This document shows, one piece after another, positions 41,526-50,800 of a stretch of 64,000 bases of DNA. Location: positions 62,001 to 126,000 of the forward strand of contig NZ_SCNV01000001.1 in assembly GCF_005503145.1 (NCBI RefSeq), given 5' to 3'. The notes below the pieces were generated by a model. That model was not told where the DNA came from and did not search any database. It saw only the letters and a program-made list of their open reading frames with translations. Source of the stretch: Burkholderia sp. 4M9327F10 (GTDB taxonomy: Bacteria > Pseudomonadota > Gammaproteobacteria > Burkholderiales > Burkholderiaceae). The position numbers and the translations under genes are program-made. Position 1 is the stretch's first letter, and each line of letters opens with the position of its first letter.

Positions 41526-43676
41526 TCAGTTATCCGAAGCAAGCGCAACCGGAAGCTCTTCCAGACACGCTGCGCGCACACGCTCGATCACTGCCGGCCA
41601 GCCCTCCTCGGTCCCGCGCCGGAACAGCCGCAGCGTCTGCGGATACCACGGCGAATCGGTACGTTCATGCATCCAGCGCCAATCGAGCCCCTGCCCAGGC
41701 AACATGACCCAGCACGGCTTACCCAATGACGCAGCGAGGTGGGCGATCGACGTATCGACGCAGATCACAAGATCCAGCCCAGCAATGATAGCCGCGCTGT
41801 CCGCGATATCGGTTACCTCGGAGCCGAGATGCAGCAAGGGCTGGCAAGCCGGTGGCGAGCGCCCCTCGTCCTCGCCCTGTCCTTTCTGCAGGCTCACAAA
41901 GCAGACATCCGGAACACTCCACAGCGGCGCGAGAACGGTGAGCGAAGGCAGCGACCGGTTAGCGTCGTTCTGATGCCGCGGATTGCCCTTCCAGACCAGG
42001 CCGATCCGGCGCCCCGCGGGTAGCGCCGCCAGCCGCGCGCGCCAATGCTCGACGAGCGGCGCAGCGAGCTCAAGCCGCGTGACCGGCGGAATCGTCTCCA
42101 GGGTGGTGCGAAAATGCAGCGGCGCACTCAACAAGCTGGTCCAGTAATCGAATTCCGCGGCCTTCGCCAAGGCGCTTTCGTGATCGAGCACGGCGTCGAC
42201 ACCATCCAAGGCGGCCAGCAAGCGCTGCAGCGCCGGAAGACAAGCTACCGTGACATGAACGGCGCCCTGCGCCTTGATCAGCGGCAGATAGCGAGCGAAC
42301 TGCACGATGTCGCCGATGCCGTCTTCCTGCCAGAGCAGCAGCGACTTGCCTGCGAGTGCATCGCCGTGCCACTGCGGGCAAGGCAGCAAGCCCGGCGTCT
42401 TGTGGTAGATGAAGTCCTGCTTCCGATAGCGGTACTCGTAAAGCCGAAACCCTTCTTCGAACTGGCCGAGACTGATCAGCAGCGTCGCTAGCGCGAAGCT
42501 GGCGTCGGCATAGTCGGCGCGAATGGAGATCGCTCGCCGGTAAGACGCCTCGGCTTCGGCGAGGCGTCCGAGTTCCTTGAATACGTTGCCCAGGTTGTAA
42601 TGCGCTTCGATGAGCTCGGGACGCAACGCAAGCGCCTGCTGGTAAGCCGCAGCAGCCTCGGGCAAGCGGTCGAGGGCCTGTAGCACGCCACCGAGGTTGT
42701 TGTGCGCCTCGACGCCGGCCGGATTGATGACGAGCGCCTCGCGATACGCCATTTCCGCTTCGGCAAGACGCTCCAGTTTGTGCAGCACGATGCCGAGGTT
42801 GTAGTGCGCTTCCGCGTAATCAGGGCGCTGCGCCAACGCCTGACGGTACGCGGTCTCCGCTTCGGCCGGCCGCTTGAGATCGCCCAGCACGCTGCCCAGG
42901 TTGTTGTGCGCCTCGGGGTAGTTCGTGCGAATCGTTACGGCAAGGCGGCAGGCAAGCTCAGCTTCGGGCAGCCGATGGAGTGTTTTCAACACACTGCCGA
43001 GGTTATTGAGCGCCTCGGCATACTGCGGGCGGATTGTCAGCGCCTGCCGGTAAGCCCGCTCTGCCTCCGCTATCCGCCCCAGCTCCCTGAGTGTGTTGCC
43101 CAGGTTGTTATGCGCCTCCGCACAGTCTGGGCGCGCCGCCAGCGACTGCCGGTAGGCGTTTTCCGCGTCATCGTAGCGGCGGTGATCGTAGAGCACGATG
43201 CCCAGGTTATAGAGCGCCTCGGCGTAGTCGGGGCGCAGCGCGAGCGCCTGCCGGTAGGCGACTTCCGCATCGCCGAAGCGCTTGAGGGCATACAGCACCG
43301 CACCGAGATTGTTGTAGGCCTGCGGCTGGTCGGGACGGATCGACGCCACGCTGCGAAACATCGCCTCCGCTTCCTCCAGCCGGTTCAGCCCCTTCAGCAG
43401 AATGCCGAGATTGTTATAGGCGTCGACAAAATCGGGCTGAAGCCGGATCGACTCGCGCCAGTAGTTTTCCGCATCCGCCCACTGGTTCAGACCAAGCGCG
43501 CAGACGGCGGCGACGTTCAAGGTCTCCACCAGGATGTGACGCTCAGCGCTCTCGCGCGACGCGAGCACCGGTTGCAGCAACGCCGCGGCTTCGGTGAATT
43601 TCCCGGCCGAACAGAGCGAAATGGCCAACTGATGAGGGGCTGTGCTGGAGGGCGCTAACGTCGATGCCGAAGTCAT
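41526..43676 (-). CDS. TPR-repeat protein with glycosyltransferase-like C-terminal domain
   Basis: 716 residues. Residues about 10-430 are about a dozen 34-residue TPR units ('YNNLGILLKGLNRLEEAEAMFR', 'AHNNLGNTLRELGRIAEAERAYRQAL' and similar), visible in the DNA as 102-bp repeats. Residues about 440-700 resemble the GT-B fold of TPR-fused glycosyltransferases: 'LLLWQEDGIGDIVQFARYLPL', 'RIGLVWKGNPRHQNDANRSL' and 'LVICVDTSIAHLAASLGKPCWVMLP'. The latter is the ADP-heptose/GT9-like nucleotide site. No signal peptide. It likely glycosylates a protein or cell-surface polymer. No flagellin or LPS genes are next to it. Confidence 0.85.
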   Translation of the reverse strand: MTSASTLAPSSTAPHQLAISLCSAGKFTEAAALLQPVLASRESAERHILVETLNVAAVCALGLNQWADAENYWRESIRLQPDFVDAYNNLGILLKGLNRLEEAEAMFRSVASIRPDQPQAYNNLGAVLYALKRFGDAEVAYRQALALRPDYAEALYNLGIVLYDHRRYDDAENAYRQSLAARPDCAEAHNNLGNTLRELGRIAEAERAYRQALTIRPQYAEALNNLGSVLKTLHRLPEAELACRLAVTIRTNYPEAHNNLGSVLGDLKRPAEAETAYRQALAQRPDYAEAHYNLGIVLHKLERLAEAEMAYREALVINPAGVEAHNNLGGVLQALDRLPEAAAAYQQALALRPELIEAHYNLGNVFKELGRLAEAEASYRRAISIRADYADASFALATLLISLGQFEEGFRLYEYRYRKQDFIYHKTPGLLPCPQWHGDALAGKSLLLWQEDGIGDIVQFARYLPLIKAQGAVHVTVACLPALQRLLAALDGVDAVLDHESALAKAAEFDYWTSLLSAPLHFRTTLETIPPVTRLELAAPLVEHWRARLAALPAGRRIGLVWKGNPRHQNDANRSLPSLTVLAPLWSVPDVCFVSLQKGQGEDEGRSPPACQPLLHLGSEVTDIADSAAIIAGLDLVICVDTSIAHLAASLGKPCWVMLPGQGLDWRWMHERTDSPWYPQTLRLFRRGTEEGWPAVIERVRAACLEELPVALASDN

Positions 43677-43897
43677 AGGTTGAGATTGCCTGGTTCGGCG
43701 TTTGTAAGGTCAGAGAAGGCTTTTCGGGTGTGGATGTCTTGCGGGTATCGCGGGGACGCCCATCGTGCAGTCGGAGCGCCCCACAACAAGGTTAAGGCAA
43801 GTGCAAGCCGCGCGATGGGGAGAAATAAGCGTGTTGGAGCACGCTATTCGGTGGATGGGCCGGTGAGGAGAAACTGCGGCCCTTGGGGTGGTCGCTG

Positions 43898-44263
43898 TTA
43901 GCGGACGGGTTCGAGGAGTTCGATGCGGTTGCCGAATGGATCGGCGGTAAACACGCGGGTAAAGCCGTCGATCGCCACATCGCTCTTGACCGGATACCCT
44001 GCCTCGTTCAGGCTGGCGACAATCGGCGCCAGGTAATCGACGATCAGGCCCGGATGTGCTTTCAACGCGGGCCGGAAATCCTTCTCCACACCCAGATGCA
44101 ATTGAATCGCGCCGCAGGCAAACCAGACGCCGCCTCGCGCCGCCAGATCCGCCGGCTTTGGCAACTCGCCAAGCCCGAGAATATCGCCGAAGAAACGTCG
44201 CGCAGCCGCTTCCCCACCTGCGGGCATGGCTAACTGAACGTGGTCGATTCCGACTACCGGCAT
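43898..44263 (-). CDS. VOC-family protein
   Basis: 121 residues from ATG at 44263 (GGGAG ahead). 'GIDHVQLAMPAGGEAAARRFFGDILGL', 'FACGAIQLHLGVEKDFRPALKAHPGLIV' and 'RVFTADPFGNRIELLEP' give the fold and the His/His/Glu metal set. Related proteins are often annotated glyoxalase; the substrate is unknown. Confidence 0.82.
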   Translation of the reverse strand: MPVVGIDHVQLAMPAGGEAAARRFFGDILGLGELPKPADLAARGGVWFACGAIQLHLGVEKDFRPALKAHPGLIVDYLAPIVASLNEAGYPVKSDVAIDGFTRVFTADPFGNRIELLEPVR

Positions 44264-44448
44264 GGATGCGCTCCCGATCTTGTTGTGTGTCGACGCACTA
44301 TAACGCGGCACGCAATCGGGCGACTTACAGGCTAATGCGCAGCGATTGATTCATTCACTTCCGCTCTATAAAAAACATGCGCGAGCGATTTTCGTAGCGG
44401 TGCGCTAAGCTCCCGGCCACACCAAACAAAAAAGCAGGAGCAACAAAG

Positions 44449-44901
44449 TTGACGCAGATTACGCTGCAACCCGTGACGAAGGACAACTGGACCACCTGCG
44501 CCAAGCTCGTTTTGCCGGAAAGCCAGCGCGGCTTTGTCGCTCCCAACGTCTACTCCATCGCCGAATCGAAGTTCGAACCGCATTATCAGCCGCGCGCGAT
44601 CATGCTCGATACCGAAGTAGTAGGCTTCCTGATGTATTGCAAGGACGAAGAAGATAGCGACGGCAAGCACGACGTGTACTGGCTGTTCCGCATGATGATT
44701 GCGCAAACGCATCAGGGCAAAGGACTGGGGTACGAGGCCGTGCGCCTCGCCTTGGCCGAGATGCAAGCCATGGGAGCGAGGCGGGCCTACACGATGCATA
44801 AGCCCGGCAACGAGGTAGCCGGCAAGTTATACGTTCGCCTTGGCTTCAGGCGCGTCGGTGTACTCGACGATGGAGATGTCCAGTTGCAACTGGATTTCTA
44901 G
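44449..44901 (+). CDS. GNAT N-acetyltransferase (diamine acetyltransferase-like)
   Basis: 150 residues from TTG at 44449, chosen because GCAGGAGC lies 7 bases ahead and no nearby ATG fits. 'VGFLMYCKDE', 'WLFRMMIAQTHQGKGLGYEAVRLAL' (acetyl-CoA loop Q-x-x-G-x-G) and 'KLYVRLGFRRVGVL' are the GNAT motifs. The start 'LQPVTKDNWTTCAKLVLPESQRGFVAPN' resembles SpeG/PaiA-like spermidine or diamine acetyltransferases. Polyamine acetylation is inferred. Confidence 0.85.
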   Translation: MTQITLQPVTKDNWTTCAKLVLPESQRGFVAPNVYSIAESKFEPHYQPRAIMLDTEVVGFLMYCKDEEDSDGKHDVYWLFRMMIAQTHQGKGLGYEAVRLALAEMQAMGARRAYTMHKPGNEVAGKLYVRLGFRRVGVLDDGDVQLQLDF

Positions 44902-44985
44902 GTTGATGGAGCAGCGTGCGTCGTCCTAAGGCTCGGGACACGCGCCGCTCCTGCAAACGCAGCACACCCAGCGCAACTAGTACGC

Positions 44986-46860
44986 TCAGTTGTACAGCAA
45001 CTGGGTGCGCAGATCGCGCGTCACTGCAAGCCCCAGTTTCCTCAACTCCGGATATTCGTCGGGCTGCACCAATACGCTCTGCTTCGATATGACGAGGTCG
45101 CGGGTCACGGTAATCGTCCGGCCATCGGCCACATAGGTCGACGAGTACGTCCCGAAAGGCGACGCAAACTTGACCGGCTTGGGCAAATTCGGCACCGTCA
45201 TGCCATCCGCCAGCGTGATGATGATCGTCTGCGTGACGTGGCGATTCAGGAACGGCAACGCGAAGTCGCGCTTTTCCGTCCCCAGTCCCTCGAACGTGAA
45301 GGCGAGATCATTGAGGCTGCCCAGCCCCGCGGGCACCTGCATCGCCCCTGGTCCCGGCAACTGCGCATAGCCCGGCACCTGAAACTCCGTTCGGTAAACT
45401 AACGGTTTCGTCAGATCGTGCACGTCGCCATGCTGATAGCTTCCGGTGCCGTTCTGCCCCGTCAGCGACATGATCCGGCTCGCAATCTGCGGCTCGACGC
45501 CTGGGGTGATGGAGGCGAATGCCTCACGCGTAACCCAGTCGAGCGCCCCCGTACTTTCAACCTCGCTGCTGCCCTTCACATCGCCGTCGCTATTCAGCGC
45601 GATGCGCGTTGTTGCCTGCTCCCGCGCACTGTCCGGCGTGCCGTTCGGCAACTCGACGATTTTCGCGTTGCCACTGCCATCGTCCACCATCAACCCAGGT
45701 TTGCCCAGCTCGGGGCCCGGCAATGTGCCGAAGCGCGCGAGGCCCGCCGTCGAATCCGCGTACAGGTTGAGATCCGGCAGATAGGTGATGACGTGATCGA
45801 ATACGCCAAGCGGTGCGGCCACACCCGGCAGCGAATATTGACTGCCGCTATTCACCAGCACCGCCGTGCTCTTGATGCCCTTCGCGGCAAGCAAGGCTTG
45901 CAGAAGTGTCACATGATCCTTGCAGTCGCCGTACTCCGCTTTGAGAATCGCATCGGCGTCATGAGGCACGACGCCGCCGAACTCGAGCGTGATAGCGACG
46001 TAACGAATATGCGTGCTGACCCAGTTGTAGAGCGCCTCAGCCTGTGCTTTCGGATCAGTCATGCCCTTGGTCAACTGGTCCGCCTGGGCCTGGACTGCCG
46101 ACGTCACGGCCGCCTTGGGCAAGGCACGCTCCTGATATGCGGCGCCGACGGCTGCGAAGCTCGGGAAGGTGCTAACGGCAACGTGCGGGCTATCGTCGTT
46201 CGCGCTCACGGACTCCAGTTCCGGTGCGTGTGCCGGCTTGTTCTCCAGCGTCCAGCGCCATACCTGGGTATCCGGCTTGTCAGATGCCACCGCGCCGCCG
46301 TTCATGCCCTTCGCATCTACATATAGTTTGAGCGAGGTGGGAGCGCGCACCGTGACAACCGCGGAGCGAATCTCGGTATGGTTGCCGAAGTATTCGATCT
46401 GCGAAAATTGGCCTGGGAAAATCGCCTTGCGCTGCGTTCTGTGTTCGCGAAACGTGATCGTGGAACCCGTCTCGACCCCGGGGAAAATGACGGTCTTCAC
46501 CTTGCTGTCGTCGAACATCGGCGCGCCCGCGCTTTGCGCGCTCTGCTGCTCCATGATCTTGTCGGGCGCGACATCGATACGCTTGCCATCCCTGGTGGTC
46601 GTATAGGCATCAAGTACTTCGAGATCCTCCAGTGACGTGCTGTAACGCAACGACACCTGGCTACCCTGCTTGACGCTTTGTTCGGTATTGAGTCGCAGGC
46701 TCTCGGTCTCGTCTTTCGTATAGGTGCCGTCTGCATTGACCGTGTAGGTGATGTCGTCGGAAACCAACGTGAAATTGGGCTGAAACTCGGCTGCCTGAAT
46801 CTGGGCGCATGGGCCGGCAACCACCATTGCGGCGGCTACCACTTGAATAATTTTACGCAT
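44986..46860 (-). CDS. DUF3857 and transglutaminase-domain exported protein
   Basis: 624 residues. Signal peptide (residues 1-23, cleavage near IQA|AEF). Residues about 30-220 are DUF3857 ('DITYTVNADGTYTKDETESLRL'), then a transglutaminase-like domain with the catalytic Cys in 'YGDCKDHVTLLQALLAAKGI', His in 'FDHVITYLPD' and Asp in 'LYADSTAGL', and a beta-rich C-terminal DUF3858-like part. Periplasmic. The active triad looks complete, so a protease or cross-linking role is possible. Partner unknown. It lies 210 bases downstream of the DUF2807 gene. Confidence 0.88.
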   Translation of the reverse strand: MRKIIQVVAAAMVVAGPCAQIQAAEFQPNFTLVSDDITYTVNADGTYTKDETESLRLNTEQSVKQGSQVSLRYSTSLEDLEVLDAYTTTRDGKRIDVAPDKIMEQQSAQSAGAPMFDDSKVKTVIFPGVETGSTITFREHRTQRKAIFPGQFSQIEYFGNHTEIRSAVVTVRAPTSLKLYVDAKGMNGGAVASDKPDTQVWRWTLENKPAHAPELESVSANDDSPHVAVSTFPSFAAVGAAYQERALPKAAVTSAVQAQADQLTKGMTDPKAQAEALYNWVSTHIRYVAITLEFGGVVPHDADAILKAEYGDCKDHVTLLQALLAAKGIKSTAVLVNSGSQYSLPGVAAPLGVFDHVITYLPDLNLYADSTAGLARFGTLPGPELGKPGLMVDDGSGNAKIVELPNGTPDSAREQATTRIALNSDGDVKGSSEVESTGALDWVTREAFASITPGVEPQIASRIMSLTGQNGTGSYQHGDVHDLTKPLVYRTEFQVPGYAQLPGPGAMQVPAGLGSLNDLAFTFEGLGTEKRDFALPFLNRHVTQTIIITLADGMTVPNLPKPVKFASPFGTYSSTYVADGRTITVTRDLVISKQSVLVQPDEYPELRKLGLAVTRDLRTQLLYN

Positions 46861-46998
46861 TGACTTGATCTGTCTTTTGTTAAATCGGGGAGGCGCAACA
46901 AGGAGACGGGAAATATTGATTTATATTCACCCGCCGCCCTCAGGCAATATTGCTCCACCTTAATACACGTGTAAAGCCTACGTGATGAGCTTAAGGCA

Positions 46999-47033
46999 GG
47001 GACTTCCCTATTCGTTGAGGAGTCCCGTGTTTT
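46999..47033 (+). terminator. Terminator-like hairpin with T-run on the plus strand
   Basis: GGGACT (46999-47004) / AGTCCC (47021-47026) with a second TCC/GGA pair, then GTGTTTTTT. Both flanking genes are on the minus strand, so no annotated transcript would use it. It may end a small RNA from within 46861-47000. Confidence 0.5.
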
Positions 47034-47071
47034 TTCAGATTTTTCAGGTCTACGCAGCGGATACTTCCCAT

Positions 47072-47779
47072 TTACTCGAAGCTCACATCACCGGAACCGG
47101 ACCGGTTGACGATCCGCGCAGGAGGATTGCCGCGTATGCGCACGTCGCCGGAACCGGCCACGTTGATAATTGCCGAGGTCGACGCATAGCCGCGTAGATC
47201 GCCCGACCCCTGCACGCTTGCGTTCAAGCCCTTGGCATGCACCGCGCGAACGTCGACACCGCCGGAGCCTTTGATCGCCACGTTCACCATGTTCACGTTA
47301 CCGGCGGCCACGACCGTGCCGGAGCCGGAGACACTCAGATTCAGTGAATCGCCGCTAATGCCGGATGCATTCAGCGATCCCGAGCCCGAAAGATCGATGG
47401 CCAGCAAGGACGGCGTCGTAATCACGACCTTGACCGGCTTCGTCAGGATTACCCGCTCCTTGAGCGTGATATCCAATACGTTGTCGTGCACGGTCGTGAG
47501 TACGAGCGGCACGACGTCGGCAGGACCGGACACTGAGATCGACGGCGTTGCGCCAATCGAGACGCTCACCTGAACAGGCGCATCCAGGCTGATACCCGAA
47601 AACTTGCCTGCCTGCCGCGCTTCGGTTCTATCAGAGCCTGCAACGATGGCGACGCCCGAAGACGCTCCAGCCGGCGAGTCGACACGGATAATGCCGCCCG
47701 GATTGCCCTGGGCTTCCGCCAGGCTGGTGAGAATGCAGCAGGCTGCTGCGACGGTTAGTGCGGCGACGGATATATTCAT
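47072..47779 (-). CDS. Exported DUF2807 (head-GIN) protein
   Basis: 235 residues from ATG at 47779. Signal peptide 'ALTVAAACCILTSLAEA|QGN'. The rest is a beta-solenoid with repeated 'SGSG' and 'GSGDV' turns ('LSGSGSLNASGISGD', 'LSVSGSGTVVAAGNVNMVNVAIKGSGGV', 'NVAGSGDVRIRG'), the mark of DUF2807. These lie at the envelope surface or periplasm; function unknown. It is followed by the DUF3857 gene on the same strand. Confidence 0.88.
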   Translation of the reverse strand: MNISVAALTVAAACCILTSLAEAQGNPGGIIRVDSPAGASSGVAIVAGSDRTEARQAGKFSGISLDAPVQVSVSIGATPSISVSGPADVVPLVLTTVHDNVLDITLKERVILTKPVKVVITTPSLLAIDLSGSGSLNASGISGDSLNLSVSGSGTVVAAGNVNMVNVAIKGSGGVDVRAVHAKGLNASVQGSGDLRGYASTSAIINVAGSGDVRIRGNPPARIVNRSGSGDVSFE

Positions 47780-47891
47780 GGTTTTATCGATCCTTTGTCT
47801 CGGCTTTGGGCCACTCCGGTTGCGCATGATGCGCCTAAGGAGTGGGAGACGTCAAACCGGCGTCCGTGCGCTGCTCACCTCATACCGACGG

Positions 47892-50800
47892 TCATGCTGA
47901 ATCGCTCGCGTCCAGTTCAGGGGAAAGCGTGCCAGTCATCGTCGACGAACCGGAGACTTCAACATACCCCTTGCGCAGCTTCTCCGCGATCAGCTTGGCG
48001 GTCTCCCGCTTAGCACGCTCAGCGGTCTCGAAAGTCTTGACGGTAGTGGTGCCCTTGGTCCCCATGCGCCCAAACACAATGGTCACGTCATTCTCCCCTG
48101 CCGCAATCTTCCAGAACTTGTCGGAGATACCCTGCTGAAAGCGCAATTCGGTGAAACCTGTCGGTTCCTGGGTAGGACGATCGGCCAGCTCCGCCTTTGC
48201 ACGGCTTGCAGCGGTTTCAAGTGAAACGCTGGCCGGCACGCCCTCGAACGGATCGTCGTCGACCGGCGCCGCCGGATCAACGCGCAACGCGGCCTCGATC
48301 TGGGCAAGCACTGCGTCCTCATCGCGCAACCAGCTATTCGACGGGATATCGATCACCTTCCAGCCAAAGCGCCGAAGCACGGCGGGCTGGAACACGTAGC
48401 GGTCTTCCGTGCGGCCGTTCGCCTGGGCATCGAGCAGAATACCAAGCGCATGACTACGACCGTCTGGGGCGACAATCGCCAGATCGCAACGGAAACTGGC
48501 GCTGCCCACATCCGTCTGTACTGTATGCCCGCGCGCGCGCAACACCTCGGCAATCGCATGGCGCAGCGCATCGGGCGGCGCAACGCGCGCGAACACGCGC
48601 TGCGCCTCGGGGTTGAGCGTCGCCAGAATCGCCTGGCCGTGCGCGGCATCGCCGCGCGATTGTGCGTCTGCGAAGGCGAGGAAAGTGCGCAAGGCACGCG
48701 CGCCGTCGTTGTGCGTATTAGTGATCGCTTCGGCCCGGATGGTCGACACCACCGCCATATGCTGGCGGGCACGGCTGAAAATCACGTTGAGCCGCTTCTC
48801 GCCGCCGCGCTGGTTGATCGGGCCGAAGGTCATGGTCATCCGCTTCTTGCGGTCGGGCGCATAGCAGATGCTGAGCAGGATGATGTCGCGCTCATCGCCT
48901 TGCACGTTCTCCAGGTTCTTCACGAACAGGCTATTGATCTGACCGTCATCTTCCCGTGCGTACTCCTGCTCCAGACGCGCGGCGAAACTGGCATCGTCGG
49001 CGGCGAGCGCTTCGAGCGCGCTTTCGATTTCGCCCTGCTGCGCTTCCGAAAACGCGACGATGCCGATACTCGGACCGGGCCCGCGTGCCAGCAAATCGCG
49101 CACCATGCCGGCAATCAGCCGGGCCTCAGGCAGGTTGGTCCGTTTGTCATAAACGCCGTCCGCCACCGGATGAAAGCTGATCGCCCGCGCCAGCATCCGC
49201 TCGACGGCTGTCCCCGCCGCCTCAGGCGCTTCCGAGTGCAGGGGCTCCGGCGCGCTGGCACTCTCCGCCAGCGTGCGATCCGGTATCGTGATCAAACGGC
49301 CGTCGTAGAAGGCAGCATTGGAAAAACTGATCAACGCCTCCGAGCGGCTACGATAATGCCACGCAAGCAAGGTTGCGGGCAACGTGCGAGCCGCCTGGTT
49401 GAGCAGGCTGTCCGCATCGAGCTGGATCGCCAGTGCCTCGCCGTCTTCCTCGACGCTCACCTGGGTGTCCTCTTCATCGCGGGTCACCGAGAAAAAGCTC
49501 GTCGGAGGAAGCTGCATCTCGTCGCCCACGACGATGACTTGCGGCGCACGACTCAACGCCGGTACCGCCTCCTCAGTCGGAATCTGGCTCGCTTCGTCGA
49601 AGATGACCACATCAAACAGGTCGTGACGCAACGGCAACGTGTCGGAAACCGAAAGCGGGCTCATCAGCCAGATCGGCTTCAGGTCGCTCGCCACCGCGCC
49701 GGTCTCGCCATCGGCCAGATCGCGGATCGAACGGTAGCGCATCGTTTTGCCGAACTCGTGTTCAAGTTCGCGCCGGCCAGTGGTATAGAGCTTCTTAAAC
49801 TCACGTCCCGCCGTATCGAGCTGACTGACTGAGATCGACGAGCGCCTCACATTGCTGCGAAACCGATGCTGGCCGGCCGCACAGATGAACGCCCCGTTGT
49901 CCTGCTGCAGGATGGTCCGCGCACGCGCCGCGCGCCGCGCACTGGATGCCAGGTCCGCCGCATCGAAGCGCTGCAGGGCCGGTTCTTCACGAAAGGCGCG
50001 AACAATCGCCTCGTGCAAAACCAGCGCTTCGATTCCAGCGGGATCGAGCGGCACCGTCCGCAAGGCAAAGGCGAAGCGCTCTCCGGCCGCGTCGAGTGCA
50101 CCGAGAAGCGGCAGCAGATCGGGTAGATCTTCGAGCGCCTCGCGCAGATCGCGTATGGTCTCGGCCAGCGCCATCAGTGTCATCTCGTGCGCACCTTCAA
50201 GATGCTGTGTTGCCAGTGCGCCAAGCGCTTCGACAGCGTCCGCCACGGCGGTCACGCGCGCCATCTCAGCCGCGGGCTCGGTGCTGTGCCGCAGATCGCG
50301 GAGCAAGGCGCTGACGCTCGCAGGCGGATGATTTGTCCATTCGTCGCGCAGTGCGGCCAGCTTTTCACCATCCGTGGTGCCGAAGCGCTGGTTCAGCAGT
50401 TGCCGGGCATGTTCGTCGGCCTCGGTCGCTTCGTGCCGCGCAGCAAGCTGTTCGAGCACTGTCACGATGCTCGGCTCCACTGCATGCGCGGCGAAATCGT
50501 AGCGCGCCCGTACCGTTCGCTTGAGGCGGCGCCATGCACCGTTCAGAAACTTGAATAGCGACGTTTCCTGCCGGCGTGCCTGTTCCAGCGCAATACGGGT
50601 GTCGCCGGAGCTAAGCGGATCGGTCCAGTGCGATGAGGCCTCGAGTGCTGCGGCAAGCCGGGCGTGGCTGCGCCCTACTTCCTCGCGACGTGCATTGAAA
50701 TCCGCAGACGCCTCGGACTGCGGATCCAGCAGAGCAAGGTTACCCGCCAGGTTGGTCCCGGTCGCTTGCCTGATGGCTTGCACCACACGCAACGCTTCAC

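Noticed and set aside
42480..43500. 102-bp repeats taken at first for a mobile or CRISPR-like array
   Set aside because: They code for TPR units in one continuous frame and have no spacers.
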